A DNA stretch of 64,000 nt from Megamerina dolium (GCA_963854835.1 OY978525.1:81159775-81223774); one strand, 5' to 3'. Counted from the stretch's first letter, positions 32,801 through 43,339 are shown. Notes: generated by a model not told the origin, from the sequence alone. Program-made: numbers and translations.

Positions 32801-32844
32801 AGAGAATGGGATGTACATATACAAATGTTCCTCATGGCATATCG

Positions 32845-34085
32845 TGTAACGCGTGCCTTTGTTTTCCAGCTGGGGTAACGCTCAGCCAGCCAGGGTAAAC
32901 AAGAGGGCAGCGAAAAACTCTTGTTGTAGGAGGAAAACCGAATTACACACTTACTGTCAAATTGACAGTAATATTACCGACACTAGAGTGTTCGGCTCGG
33001 ATGATATACCTCTCGCGGTACAATTCCTACTTTTATTATTCTTTTCGTTTGTTTGGCTTTACAAGAAATAAGTATTTACAAAAAGAAAAGAGGCTTAGAA
33101 GTACAGAAGAATTGGCAAATTGAATTAACAAATTAATGAAAAATATGCTTCAATTGAATTATTCCACTAAGGCTACAAATTTATGAAACTATCCTACTCT
33201 ATTCGTATCCTACGCAAGTAAGAGGGAGACAAGGAGGGGAATGCAGGAGGAACTAGCGCTCGAGCTGGTTGCTCTTGGATTTGAAGTGGTCAAAGTGACT
33301 ACTTTGGCAGAGCAGAAGGCTTGCAGTTGACTACCCGAAGCTCCCGTATATGGGATCACTTTAGGGCAAGAACTCGTATGGTCGCGCACCGTATATGGTT
33401 CTGCTTCAATAGAGCACTCGTTGGTAACAATTCGCCCAACGGGTCGTTGTTGCAAAATAATTGGCAACTGAAGAAAGACGCTTCGATATTGATCCCAACT
33501 GGTCAAGCACATGTACATATGTCGCTTGTCCGATCAAGTACGGAAGCCGCTTTTCTCGATTTTAGTTGGTTCAGCATGATCATTATCTATGAAATGTATG
33601 CTAAACCAAACGAGAATTCTCATATCTGCTCTATGTGTTTGCCTTTATTTTTTACTTGTGTTTTTGTCTTTATTCAATTACCATATATTACATACATACG
33701 TACATGCATTACATGTAAATTCAAATTCATTTATATTAATTAATTTATATCAACTGAATCAAGCACAAGCACATATGCAAACTCATTTATCTGTATCGAA
33801 GTCGTAAATGTGTCTTGGTGCAAGTGTTCCGTGGGTTCGTCCCACCACCTGACCTTGCCCACATGTACGGGTTCGATACTGAATCGCGACATGAGTTTAT
33901 TTTTAATACTTTTTTTATTTTATTATTTTTTTTATGTTATTTTTTTTTTTTAATTTTTTTTTTATTTTATTATTATTTATTTTATTATTATTTATTTTCT
34001 AATTATTTATTATTTTTGTTCTATATAAATATGGATGCCGAATATATTAATATTCGGCATTTGTAACACGGATACGCGTGTTACA
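32845..34085. mobile_element. Element I copy 1 (1,241 bp) in GypA copy E, ATCG duplication
   Basis: Begins TGTAACGCGTG and ends CGCGTGTTACA; ATCG at 32841-32844 and 34086-34089 is duplicated against the intact pol of copies A and B. Ends of the TG...CA form and a 4-bp duplication suggest a solo LTR. The right end also forms a hairpin (GTAACACG...CGTGTTAC), with a second perfect hairpin just left of it (ATGCCGAATA...TATTCGGCAT). Homologous to 59094-59632; the longer copy has about 500 bp extra in the middle. It has tRNA-like A/B boxes near 33813-33878. Confidence 0.8.
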
Positions 34086-34534
34086 ATCGATGCGCACAAC
34101 ATGATACGACGGCTACTACACCGGCAATGGCAATTTTTGGAAACGAGTTAAGACTGCCAGCTGATTTAAAATTTGGAGTTGTAACACCAACGAGATCAAC
34201 CGAAGGTAATTATACTAGCTAAAAGCGGGAACAGTTGGATGAAGTACATCAGTTCATCAGAGAGCAGTCACAGATGATAAGCGATAAGATGAAGGCCAGA
34301 TATGACTTGAAAGCAAATTCAAAAGGGTTCTACGAAGGAGAGCTTGTAATGCTTCATAATCCACAACGAAAGAAAGGCCTGTCCCCTAAACTACAGATTC
34401 ATTGGGAAGGGCCATATGAGATTATAGCAAAAATAAATGACGTAGTGTATCGTATTCAACGTGCCTGGAATAAAAGAGCAAAGTTTAAAGTAGTGCACTT
34501 GGAGCGACTTGCGCCATATCCAGGGGAGGTATAA
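34086..34534 (+). pseudogene. Integrase C-terminal part of GypA copy E
   Basis: Continues the integrase after element I: PADLKFGVV, then a TAA at about 34220 (GAA in copy A), then 99 open codons with the GPY/F module HWEGPYEIIAKI and the terminal LERLAPYPGEV. 3' LTR starts 39 bp later. Confidence 0.88.
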
Positions 34535-34572
34535 AAACTTGTTCGGGACGAACAAGGTTAAGAGGAGGGCAG

Positions 34573-35010
34573 TGTAACGAGTATCGATAGTTGGTTACTC
34601 ATCACTATTGTGACTGACACTATTGGCAGCATCGACACGAATGTCAACAAAAAGAAATAAGCGATAACCAGAACAAGCCAACGAGAAAGGAAGAGAAGAA
34701 TCTCGATAAAGGAAGATTCTTGGGTGTTGCCAACAGATTATAAATAGAGCCAGTGTTGAGAAGTGAGAATCAATCGAATTCCGAACGTGACTGCGCAAAC
34801 ATCTATACAGAGGCAAAAGTTGCTAGTACATTAAAGTGTTATTGTAAATAGTTGATTATAAACACAGTTGATTGTAAATAGTGTTTATTAAATAAATTGT
34901 TGCTGTATATAGTTGTATAAAATAAGTGTTGCAGTTATCATTTACAGAATCCAGTGATCGAACAAGGTAATTCAAATAAAATTAAACGTTCACAGAATAA
35001 AAACGTAACA
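34573..35010 (+). repeat. 3' LTR of GypA copy E
   Basis: 438 bp after the purine tract AGAGGAGGGCAG. Differs from the 5' LTR at about four positions by eye. Confidence 0.92.
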
Positions 35011-35414
35011 ATATATTCACACCACTTGTGTGTATGTATGTATGTGTTTATGTACACGATCGATGCACTCCCCATGTGTGTATATACTACGTGAGAAAGC
35101 AACTTTTTGATATTCACGCACATGAGTAGTCTGCGTGATTTTAGTTATCATGTATGTTTACACAGGTATGCTTACGTAAGTGCAGAACTATGAATTGTGT
35201 GGGAAAGTGCTTTTTCAGCATTTTCACACCTAACTGCAACTCAGTTGGCGCAATGTTTTGACATTCCACAATTATTAGTATGGATTGTGTATATCACAAC
35301 TTCGAGCAATGTTGGTATGTGTATGGATAAATATGTAGTTCCCAATTTCAGGAAATATGTCGCGAAGCAAAATATGCATATGTGCATATTTCATATTTTG
35401 GCTCGTAACAATAT

Positions 35415-36635
35415 TTTACGTTTGGGTTATATGGCAAGATTTGATACATGATTCTTTGTAGTCTCGGTGGCGCATTTGTTATTGGCTTTTTGAAAATGGT
35501 CTCAAGTGGCTTATGGTCGGATTCTATTGTTAAATCTTTGCAACTCCAAATATAAGTATGAAATTTTTAACAAGCGACTAGGATGGCGTTTACTTCTTTT
35601 TCTAGTAGGCTATAACCCTGTTCTGTTTTTGTAAACGATTTTGCACAGTAGGCAATGGGCTTCTGGTTTTGTAGTATCCACTGATAGTAATATTGGCACA
35701 TTTGGATCATAATACCCTAGTACGGGCGGGTTTTTCATAAGATCTGTTAACTTAATGAATGCATCGTTTTGTTGTTTTTTACAAACCCATTCAACATCTT
35801 TTCGTAATAACTGCCTTAGTGGCAGTGTGATCTCTGCCAGATCTTTTATGAATCTTTGAAGTTCTTTCGGATTTTTAGGTTGCCTTATATTCGTGATGGT
35901 TTCTATTTTTGCTGGGTCGGCTTTAATCCCTTCGCTGGAGACGATATGTCCCAGAAACTTCACTTCTTGTGTATTAAATACACATTTGTCTTTGTTGTGC
36001 TTAAGGCCTGCTTTTCTAAATTGATTGAGTACTTTTTGAGTGATTTTCTCCAATTCTGTTTTGCTGTTGGCGTGTAAAAGCATGTCGTCCATGGAAACCT
36101 CTGCATTTTTTACGTTAGCTATCAGCGAACTCAAGATCTGTTGGAAAACCTCAGGAGCTGATGCCAAGCTAAGCCAAGTATCTTCCAAATGGAATGCGGA
36201 ATGTTAGGTATTCCGAAGTGCGTGGAGTTACTTGCAGTTGCCAAAAGCCTTTTTTAAAATCAAGTAGCGTGAACCACTGTGATACGCAAATGCGAGCTGT
36301 GATTTCCTCTAGAGTATTTAGTGGGTAATGAAGTCTCTTAAGGTTTTTATTTAACTCCCATGGATCTAGGCTTCGTGACAGATTTAATTCTTTTTTGAGC
36401 AACCATACTATCTAGCTCATTCTTTACTTGTTCCCGAATCAAGTGTGGTATTTTCCGTGCCGTGCAGATGGTTAATTTTGGATTGTCGATCAAATCTATG
36501 TCGTATTTATTTTGCTTAAGACAGCCAATACATTCAAATAAGTCGTCATAAATTGAATTTAGTCGATTTACTAAATTCAATTTTTCACATGATGACTTAC
36601 CGAGTACAGGTGTAACATCCACTTTGACGACAACA
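35415..36635 (-). pseudogene. GypD reverse transcriptase and RNase H
   Basis: Minus strand, three overlapping frames. 36347-36622: linker and RT start. 36169-36402: LLDFKKGFWQLQV. 35610-36188: the active-site region reads SMDDMLLHA where YIDD is expected, then VKFLGHIVSSEGI and RNase H. 35415-35600: ESDHKPLETIF, to the GypF insertion. Frameshifts and the altered active site mark it as dead. Confidence 0.85.
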
Positions 36636-36637
36636 TA

Positions 36638-38287
36638 CAGTGGCTCCCAGCTTATTTCGTACAGTGACAGTTTAAAAATTGCTGCAGTCGTAATTCCTAA
36701 TATAGCAAAAATTTGAACAAAATATAAATGCCATTTTTGAAAGGAAGGTTTGTTTTTTATTTTCCAAAATTTACTTTTTCAAAATTTTAGTGTTTGACAC
36801 TATAAAAAAATAAAATAAGAATAAAATAGGAAAATTCATGTCACAGCTTATTTCGTACAGTCTCTTTAAGTTCAAACTAAAAACAAAGTAAGTTGATTTT
36901 AATATTTAGTTGACATCCCTTAGCGTTAATGACAGCCTGGAGTCTATTTGGCATTGAATCCACCAATTTTTGAGTGATGTCTGGTGTGATTTTTTTCCAT
37001 TCCTCCATCAGTACCTTCTTTAGGTCTTGCTTATTAGAAATCTTGTGTGTTCTTATTTTATTGTCCAAAATAGACTAAAGATTTTCAATCACATTCATGT
37101 CAGGTGACTGTGGTGGTGGAGACATCAAGTGTGAGCAGTTCAAATAAGCCAAGATTGCACAATCCCAGATTTATGTTTTGGGTCATTATCTTGGTAATAC
37201 CGAAATTCTTCCCGCAAACCCAGTTTGTCTGCACTTTGAAGTAAATTGTTTTTCAGAATCTCGAGGTACTTCATTTTGTCCATTGTTCCCTCAATAAAAA
37301 CCAATTCACCTACTCCGGCTGCTGACATACAGGCCCAAACCATCACGCTACCGCCACCATGCTTCACTGTGGGCTTAAGGTTCTCCTTGTTTAGCTCGGT
37401 ATTCGCTTTACGCCAAACATATGACATTCCGTCCGAGCCAAAAATATTAAACTTAGACTCATACGCGAAAATAACGGTATTCCAGAACGCAGGAGTATTA
37501 ATAATATGCTCTTTGGCGAAGTCAAGTCGGCGTTGTATATTCATTTTCGAAATGAATGGTTTCTTTCGGGCTACTCGACCGTTCAAGTCATGATTGCGCA
37601 GCACACGTCGGACAGTTTCAGCACTGGATGATTTTCCTATTTCACGCTGAACCTCTGCAGCCAACTTCGGAGCGGATAACTTTGGATTTTTCTTAATTTT
37701 TCGTACAATATAACGCTCGTCTGAAGCGTTGAAAATCTTATTAGGTGCTTCTCTGCCCTTGTTCTCCAACCGATTTTCGCGAACGAAGCGTTGAATGATG
37801 TATTGGACAGTTGAGGCACTTAAATTTGTCATTTCAGCAATTTTTCGCACACTCTGACCTTTCCTAAAATGGTTAATTACCAGTTTACGCTGTTCCATCG
37901 TTGTACGACGACCCATAACGCTAAATGTTTAATTTACAGCACTTTAACTATTTAAAATAATAATAATAAAAATTGTTATAATAGTTAAAAAGGTCCAAAA
38001 ACTCATACAATTCAAAAAAACTTTGTAACTGCGCGGCAGAATGAAACTTACTTACATTGAAGTTTGTGTACGAAATAAGATGTGAGCTGAAAATCAGCTG
38101 ATCAATAGTTTTTCTCTCTTGCATGACAAAAAGAACAATTTTTGGGGTTCCCCGTTTTCTTATTAGGTTTACTAAACACATACATAGACATCTACATTCA
38201 AAACTTATTGATAAGTTTTTTAGTTTCGATGTTACAGCCATGTACATAAAAATATATACACTGTACGAAATAAGCTGTGAGCCACTG
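36638..38287 (-). mobile_element. Tc1-type transposon (1,650 bp) in GypD gag
   Basis: TA at 36636-36637 and 38288-38289. Ends CAGTGGCTC(C/A)CAGC. Each end has two copies of a 17-bp motif (CAGCTTATTTCGTACAG): 36648 and 36844 on the left, about 38067 and 38261 inverted on the right, the IR/DR arrangement of transposase binding sites known in Paris/S/Bari-type and Sleeping Beauty-type Tc1 elements. The GypD frame reads across the TA. Confidence 0.92.
36877..37916 (-). pseudogene. Tc1 transposase, inactivated
   Basis: Starts ATG 37916 on the minus strand. N-terminal paired-type HTH (GQSVRKIAEMTNLSASTVQYI) and second HTH region, then the DDE core. The first catalytic site reads FAYESKF where the family has DES, so Asp is Tyr; the second is present (YYQDNDPKHKS). 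A frameshift after SWLI near 37140 and a TAG replacing Trp after VIENL near 37078 break the end; the last 60 residues are at 36877-37068. Confidence 0.92.
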
Positions 38288-38289
38288 TA

Positions 38290-38843
38290 CTTAATTCGCA
38301 CTTTTAATTGGTTTTTCCTCTTGCATTTGTTGCACACTTTCCTGAAGGCCGGACAACTTCGCTGACCATGCGTAGTGTCACACCTGTTGCAATGAAATTT
38401 TTCTTCCTTCGAGTTATCTTTAATAGCGCTCTTATTTTTATTTTTCTTCCAGGTAACTGCATCAACCGCAGCCGCTTGTTTCATTGTTGTCACCTGCATT
38501 TTGACTTGAGGTTAAAGATATACCTTTCATATGTTTCGTTGATGTTGGGGGTAAAGTATTCAATAAATCGTCTCTTCATCACACTGATATCTTTCTCTTA
38601 ATTTTCTGTTAAATTAAATGTATTATAGATTATCGCAGCATCATAGCCGACTGACGCTATGAACACTGCGACTTGGACTTCCTTTTTTTTCGAGTCCAAT
38701 TCTGTAGCGATCGTGCACCATTCGAATTGTTGGAACCAAAATTTCCACTCGTTAGCCACATTTTGTTGGTTGTTTATAGCAAAACTTTTTGGTGGTCGAA
38801 TATTGTGGGCAGGTTTTTCAATAGTTGTTGTTGATTCAGGCAT
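38290..38843 (-). pseudogene. GypD gag
   Basis: ATG at 38843, 26 bp inside the LTR. 38598-38843 encodes the gag opening (PPKSFAINNQQNVANEWKFW, typical of K02A2.6-like Gypsy elements). A TAA and frame changes follow; 38290-38499 encodes the zinc-knuckle region (CNRCDTTHGQRSC...CNKC). The frame then passes the Tc1 site directly to the pre-RT linker, so protease is deleted. Confidence 0.82.
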
Positions 38844-38869
38844 TTTTCAGTTTCAATCTCGGATTTCGA

Positions 38870-39043
38870 TGCGGTACTTTTATTGAAATGAATGTGACAC
38901 GTATTTTATTGTTGACTGATTAAGTACAAGTAAAGTCTGGAATGTTTATTATATGTATATCTAAATATAAAAATGTCAATAGCTCAGACCGTCAATACAT
39001 GACAGTTGACGATAAGTATGTTCAGTAAGGCTCGTTCCTGTTA
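38870..39043 (-). repeat. 5' LTR of GypD
   Basis: Matches 18520-18722 with a ~28-bp gap and substitutions. Ends TAACAG where the other LTR has TGACAG. No clear target duplication. Confidence 0.8.
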
Positions 39044-39259
39044 TTAACCGAGAATGAATTTTGATAATAAAATTCAATAATCTGTAAGTGTTGTTCCTTT
39101 GTAAGTCGATTCGTGGTTAAATTATAGACCAAACTAAACATGTTTGACAGTAACATATGCTGACTATATAACGATAAACCATTTCAGGAGAAAACAAAAA
39201 AAGGCAACTCGTTCCTCTAAATTATCGACTTAGTGAAGGTAAAAATAAACAGTCGAAAA
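39044..39259. other. Unassigned interval between GypD and Harbinger K
   Basis: No gene or repeat structure seen. Confidence 0.4.
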
Positions 39260-40362
39260 ATCGGAACTGTAAAATATGCATGTTTGCACCATCAAGTGAT
39301 TGTGCCATTAAGCTCGAACACATATTACTCCAGCATGCTTGTACATTTCTTTTTAAGAAGTGTGCGGAAAAGATCGTCACGAATAGAGACGAAATTTGTG
39401 CGGTAATTGTTATTGCTATTGTCTTAAGAAAAAAAAAAAAGAATTGAAAGAAAAAATCGTGTTTGGATGAAGAAGTGGGTGACACTGAACTTCTAAAAGA
39501 GTTGGAAATCAGTGTGGAAGATGATTTAAATATTTTGTTAAGGATGGATAAACATCGTTTTTATGAACTATTAGACAAAGTTACACCAATAATCGTTAAG
39601 TAAAGAACAATTATGAGGGAACCAATTTCTCCGTATAATTGGTTAGCAGTCAATTTACGGTTTTTAGATAGTGGAAATAGTTTTGAGGATTTAAAGTTCC
39701 TGACGGCTATCGCTCCACAAACAATTGGAAAAATAGTTATTGAAACATGTGATGCGTTGAATACGGTACTTAAAAATTACATAAAGGTGAGTGAAACCAG
39801 AAATAAATGAAGCAATGCGAAAAATTATGACTTTAAACTTTCCTATCTTCCAAATAATAGTGATGAATGGAAAGCAGAAGCTGATGATTTTAGAAAAATT
39901 TGGAACTTTCCTCATTGTATTGGTGCTATTGACGGCAAGGATATCAACATTACAAAACCGCCTGGATATGGTTCCTACTTTTTTAATTATAAGAAAAATT
40001 TCTCTATAATTTTTATGGCGGTTGTTAATGCGAATTATCAATTTTTAATGGTTAATGTGGGTACGAAATGTAGGGCATCAGATGGCGGGCATTTTAGTGA
40101 TTTAGCCTTTTTTGATGAGTTGACAAAAGATGAGTTATGCCCCTATTGCGGTTCACAACTTTTGTAACAGTTTGGTCGCCGTCGAGAAATTCATATTGCC
40201 GTTCTCAACTCGACTGGCGGCTGATTTTTTTGGTTGTGTTCATTATTTTTGTGGTATTACCGTTTGCAACTCTGTTACAGTTTGGTCGACAAGCACGACT
40301 GCTCATAAGCAGTTGGGTTTGCATCAGTTGCAGTTTACTTTAAACTTATAAAGCCAAAAATA

Positions 40363-40501
40363 ATGGAGAGATCGTAAGTAATAATTAGTTTGGCTTCATA
40401 TTGTAATTTCTCAACATTTTATACATTTTCAGAAGTTTAAAAATTACAACCAAAGCTCAATTTGAGAGGCTTGTTCAACTAATGGACCAGAATCCAAGCT
40501 A
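40363..40501 (+). pseudogene. Myb/SANT-like accessory ORF of element L, with a 59-bp intron
   Basis: ATG GAG AGA TC at 40363-40373 is followed by GTAAGT (40374) and a TTTTCAG acceptor ending 40432. Joined, the frame gives a short MERS-start peptide with AQFERLVQLMDQNPS, the first helix of Myb/SANT-like Harbinger accessory proteins, then TAA. The protein is cut after about 26 residues, so only the start survives. Confidence 0.6.
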
Positions 40502-40619
40502 ACAAAGTAGACGTGAATCTAAGAAAATAAGATTTTTTTTAAAATAATTTAAGTTATCTTCCATTTACCAAAGAGACTGAAATGAATTTAAAAAATAAAT
40601 AAGAGATAAATTTATTGAG

Positions 40620-41081
40620 CTTGGAAAGAACGCATTATATTATTTCTGATACTCCTTGCAGCGTCTGTTTCGTCTCCAATACATCTAATACTTCTTTTAA
40701 AACAAGTGACATTGTAGATTGAGCCACTCCTATATTGAAGTCATTGCCGCTGCTCTTCTGGTAGCTTCCATCAGCGAAAAATCTAAGAGCAGCACACAAT
40801 TTCAATATTGGTGGTATAGATACGACACGCACAGATTTCTTGAAATGGTCTTTTACGTCATCCAGCAAAAAGCAAAATGCCTCTTTGCTCAGTCGAAAAT
40901 AGCTAATAAATCTATAAAAAAATTTATTATTTGCTTTTATTTATTTTGAACAATATTTATACTTTCGCTAGGTAGTTCAAGAGGGTTAGAATCATCACGA
41001 ATTTTTCTCCGTAAGCGTAGCAAATCAATTTTCGCGTCTTCGTTTTCATCTTCATAAAACAAATCTACACTAATATCCATT
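40620..41081 (-). pseudogene. Harbinger transposase N-terminal half in element L
   Basis: Minus strand from ATG 41081: an acidic start, then LLRLRRKIRDDSNPLELP, the usual opening; after a frame change 40635-40868 gives ILKLCAALRFFADGSYQ and VAQSTMSLVLKEVLDVLE. The DDE core is absent, so L is non-autonomous. Confidence 0.82.
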
Positions 41082-41560
41082 TTAAATAATTTTCACAGCA
41101 AAACACAATTGTATATTTCCTTAATTTTTACTTAATCGACCGCTTTTCTGTCATAAGTGATATTTTAAGCTGGTAACGCCATAACAATTTCAACCGAAAA
41201 CAGTGGTGTACCACAATACCAAAAAATAGTTTGGTCTTGTTGAAGTCGGGTCGACTCTAAGACGACCAAACTGGGTTGAGTGGTGAACGGCAATAGGGGC
41301 ATTATATATTCCTGATCCGGACCCATTGCCGGCTTTAGTTCAAACATGCCATATGTATTTGTAGGCGATGATGATTTTCCGCTGATGGCAAATTTAATTA
41401 AACCTTACAGTCACATGACTGAAAAAAGACGAAATAATATTCAATTATCGGTTATCGAGAGCCAGAAGAATAGTTCAGGGTACCATTGAAAACCAATAAT
41501 CTTTCACCGGATAGTGTCAACTACCGTGTTGCTGTTATCTACACAACTTTTTACGAGAAA

Positions 41561-42124
41561 AAAAAAGATTTCAATAACATGAATAGAATTATCGATGCAA
41601 TGGAACCTACTGGATTGAATTGTGATAATAGAAATCTAGATAATTTAGCTCCGACTACGACAAAAAATGCAAGCAATCACGCAAAAGATGTCAGAGACAA
41701 ATTTTGTATAATATATAAATAGTAACAATGAAGTATATTATATATGTAGCAAATGTTCAATAAAAAAACATTTTGATGAGTTGCAAAAGTATTTTAATCA
41801 TTTATTTATTCATCGACAAATTCGGTAAAAAATTGTGTAATTGTAGAGTTCGTTGGCTGTAGTGTCTCGGACGCTAACACTTGATGGCTAGTAATAACTG
41901 GACGGGTATTTTGGATTACTGTTTCACAAAATGTTTGTGTCTGCTCAACCCGAAGTAAAAATAGCGGCTGTTCAATATACTGGTTTGAAGAGGAGTATGA
42001 TTGAGAAGAGTGTGTATATTCATCGCCATATGGGGTTGATGTCCGCGATTAATACGGAGCATGCGTCTGATCTGAAACTCCTTTTAAAACTTTGTGTATA
42101 TCCTCAGCAGTTTTTTCTGTAAGT
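41561..42124. other. Space between the two K genes
   Basis: Plus-strand frame 41486-41722 includes the degraded transposase end; the rest has no motif. AATAAA at 41758 may serve the transposase. Confidence 0.4.
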
Positions 42125-42735
42125 TTATCCAGACACCCGTGGAAAAGACGTCCGCAAATATTGTTCTGGTAAAAACTCTTTGTGCTTTGATAGTTCCTCA
42201 TACTGAGTTTCCCATCCTTTTGCTAAAGCAGATGTGGCATTTCCACTGTGTGCTAATTTGAGGCATGCTAGTTTCAATAACATGTCTTCATCTGTGGCTT
42301 TCCGTTTTTTGGATGGTGGTGCCACTAATGTCTGATCGCCAGACTCAGGCTCTTGACACATATTCTCCTTAAAGATTTCAGTGTCCATGGTATATATTCC
42401 TGCTTTAGAATACTCTTAGTCTTCCATAAAGTGGAGTTTGTCAAAATACCACAGTGAAGACAGAAATAAGTCGTCCACTCCCGCACAAGATTTTTTATAT
42501 TTTTTTATTTTTTTAAATCGCGCTTATAATTTGTACGGAAAACGTTAATTTTCTTGAAAACTTCATCTGTAACCTCATCTGTATCTGTTTCCTTTAATTT
42601 TTCTACTGTTTTCTGATAAGACATATTTTTTAATTCCCGATTACTATAGTCTGAACTTTTAATTTTCCATAAACAGGGGATTGACTCATATAGTTCTAGG
42701 AATTCTTCCCAACATTTTTTTTCTTAAGAACTCAT
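42125..42735 (-). pseudogene. MADF-domain accessory protein of Harbinger K
   Basis: Minus strand. 42535-42735 encodes a MADF domain (WEEFLELYESIPCLWKIKSSDY, then VFKKINVFRTNYKRDLKK). A frameshift follows, then SLWYFDKLHFMED, a stop, and 42125-42388 with a basic PPSKKRKAT patch and the C-terminal helix. MADF proteins bind DNA and help Harbinger transposases enter the nucleus and bind their ends. Confidence 0.78.
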
Positions 42736-42817
42736 ATCAATTCACACCAATGTTGACTGTTTGAAAATTTCTTTCAAATGAGCTAATTTCACAATACACG
42801 ATACCAGAATGCTGGTA

Positions 42818-43197
42818 AATAATAAATAAAAAGAAATATGTGGCACTTAAAGCCCCAAAGGGCTCATTGGCCGAGCTTCTCTTCCATTACTGTTGTGCGT
42901 CTTAAATTTGGACAGTATTAGAAGGGACCTACTTATTTTATCCGGTTCCGAACGGCAGAACACTTGTGACATCACTTTTTCTGAGCTTTGTCACAGAGTT
43001 CTTTTAGAAGCTTTTTCATGGCAAGTTCTTACTGTCGGAAGAATTGCCAATTGCTTGCCGACAGGTGGGTAACATTCGAAAGAAAAATCTTATCGATATT
43101 AAATTTGTTATGCATCAGCCGGGGATTGAACCACGACCTACAAATCAGAAGGCGAACACACTAACCACTGAGCTACGGCACCCACATGGTATGACAC
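42818..43197 (-). mobile_element. tRNA-derived SINE, copy 2
   Basis: Near full-length inverted copy of 15966-16331. GAATGCTGGTA at 42807-42817 and 43198-43208 is an 11-bp duplication, as LINE-driven insertion gives. Its A/T tail is AATAATAAATAAAAAG on the plus strand. It lies inside the right end of K. Confidence 0.88.
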
Positions 43198-43339
43198 GAA
43201 TGCTGGTACAATCGTAAAAATATTAAACTCTTTGTGATTGTATCAGCAGCTGGTACAATCACACCACAAGCACATACACGATCAATCAGTTGGCACAATC
43301 ACTTGATGGTGCCAGCATGCTGGTGTAGTTTGTGGGCCC

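Larger units (their letters stand above)
29922..35010 (+). mobile_element. GypA copy E, deleted, with gag-integrase fusion
   Basis: ATAT precedes (29918-29921) and follows (35011-35014). LTRs 29922-30359 and 34573-35010 differ at only a few sites, so the copy is young though older than B. Protease, RT and RNase H are absent. Element I interrupts it at 32845-34085. Comparison with the uninterrupted GypF LTR (20795) shows the site was an AT run. Confidence 0.92.
20427..35410 (-). mobile_element. GypF, Ty3/Gypsy element inserted in GypD
   Basis: ATAT at 20423-20426 and 35411-35414 flank it. Order on the minus strand: 5' LTR (29595-35410, itself holding copy E), gag 28250-29560, CCHC 28024-28245, protease 27400-27860, RT 26343-26930, RNase H 25737-26340, integrase 24540-25740, a 3.3-kb tail, polypurine tract, 3' LTR 20427-21198. 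GypD coding (NPNVKY then KKDTEL) reads on across the site. Genes carry frameshifts and stops. Confidence 0.88.
18520..39043 (-). mobile_element. GypD, old Ty3/Gypsy element interrupted by younger insertions
   Basis: Bounded by related short LTRs (18520-18722 and 38870-39043). Own sequence, on the minus strand: gag 38290-38843, RT and RNase H 35415-36635, integrase 18733-20110. The rest is inserted: GypF at 20427-35410, Tc1 at 36638-38287, a mariner scrap near 20130-20395. The RNase H frame reads across the GypF site once one ATAT copy is counted, which proves the order. It resembles the K02A2.6-like Gypsy group. Protease is missing. Confidence 0.85.
40138..41301. mobile_element. Harbinger element L (1,164 bp), TTA duplications
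   Basis: Ends TGCCCCTATTGC(G/C)GTTCAC inverted at both sides; TTA at 40135-40137 and 41302-41304. Inserted in the K transposase, whose frame resumes after it. Interior: a Myb/SANT-like ORF start (plus) and the N-terminal half of a Harbinger transposase (minus), facing each other. Confidence 0.88.
39430..41560 (+). pseudogene. PIF/Harbinger transposase of element K, split by element L
   Basis: 39490-39786 encodes the N-terminal region (MDKHRFYELLDKVTP; YNWLAVNLRFLDSGNSFEDL). A GTGAGT at 39787 may be an intron donor. The core follows: GAIDGKDINITKPP (first Asp) near 39927, YFFNYKKNFSIIFMAVV, ASDGGHFSDLAF (second Asp). At 40134 L interrupts. After 41304 the frame gives YVFVGDDDFPLMANLIKPYSH and, later, CYLHNFLR, the end of the family. 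Stops and frame changes occur after 41465. Confidence 0.85.
39262..43339 (+). mobile_element. Harbinger element K, with element L and a SINE inside
   Basis: A perfect 22-bp inverted repeat (39286-39307 with 43291-43312) lies near both ends; outer bases are only partly alike. Inside are a DDE transposase (plus) and a MADF-domain ORF (minus), the two-gene layout of PIF/Harbinger. L (40138-41301) sits in the transposase and a SINE (42818-43197) near the right end. Exact termini and target duplication are uncertain. Confidence 0.72.

Noticed and set aside
33321..33743. 140-codon open frame inside element I
   Set aside because: Absent from copy 2 of the element, no motif, low complexity surroundings.
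32845..34085. Element I as a Helitron
   Set aside because: A hairpin lies at the right end, but there is a 4-bp duplication, no 5' TC or 3' CTRR terminus, and insertion is not between A and T.
39222..39485. 87-codon minus-strand ORF
   Set aside because: Hydrophobic by chance over an A-run; antisense to the start of the Harbinger K region.
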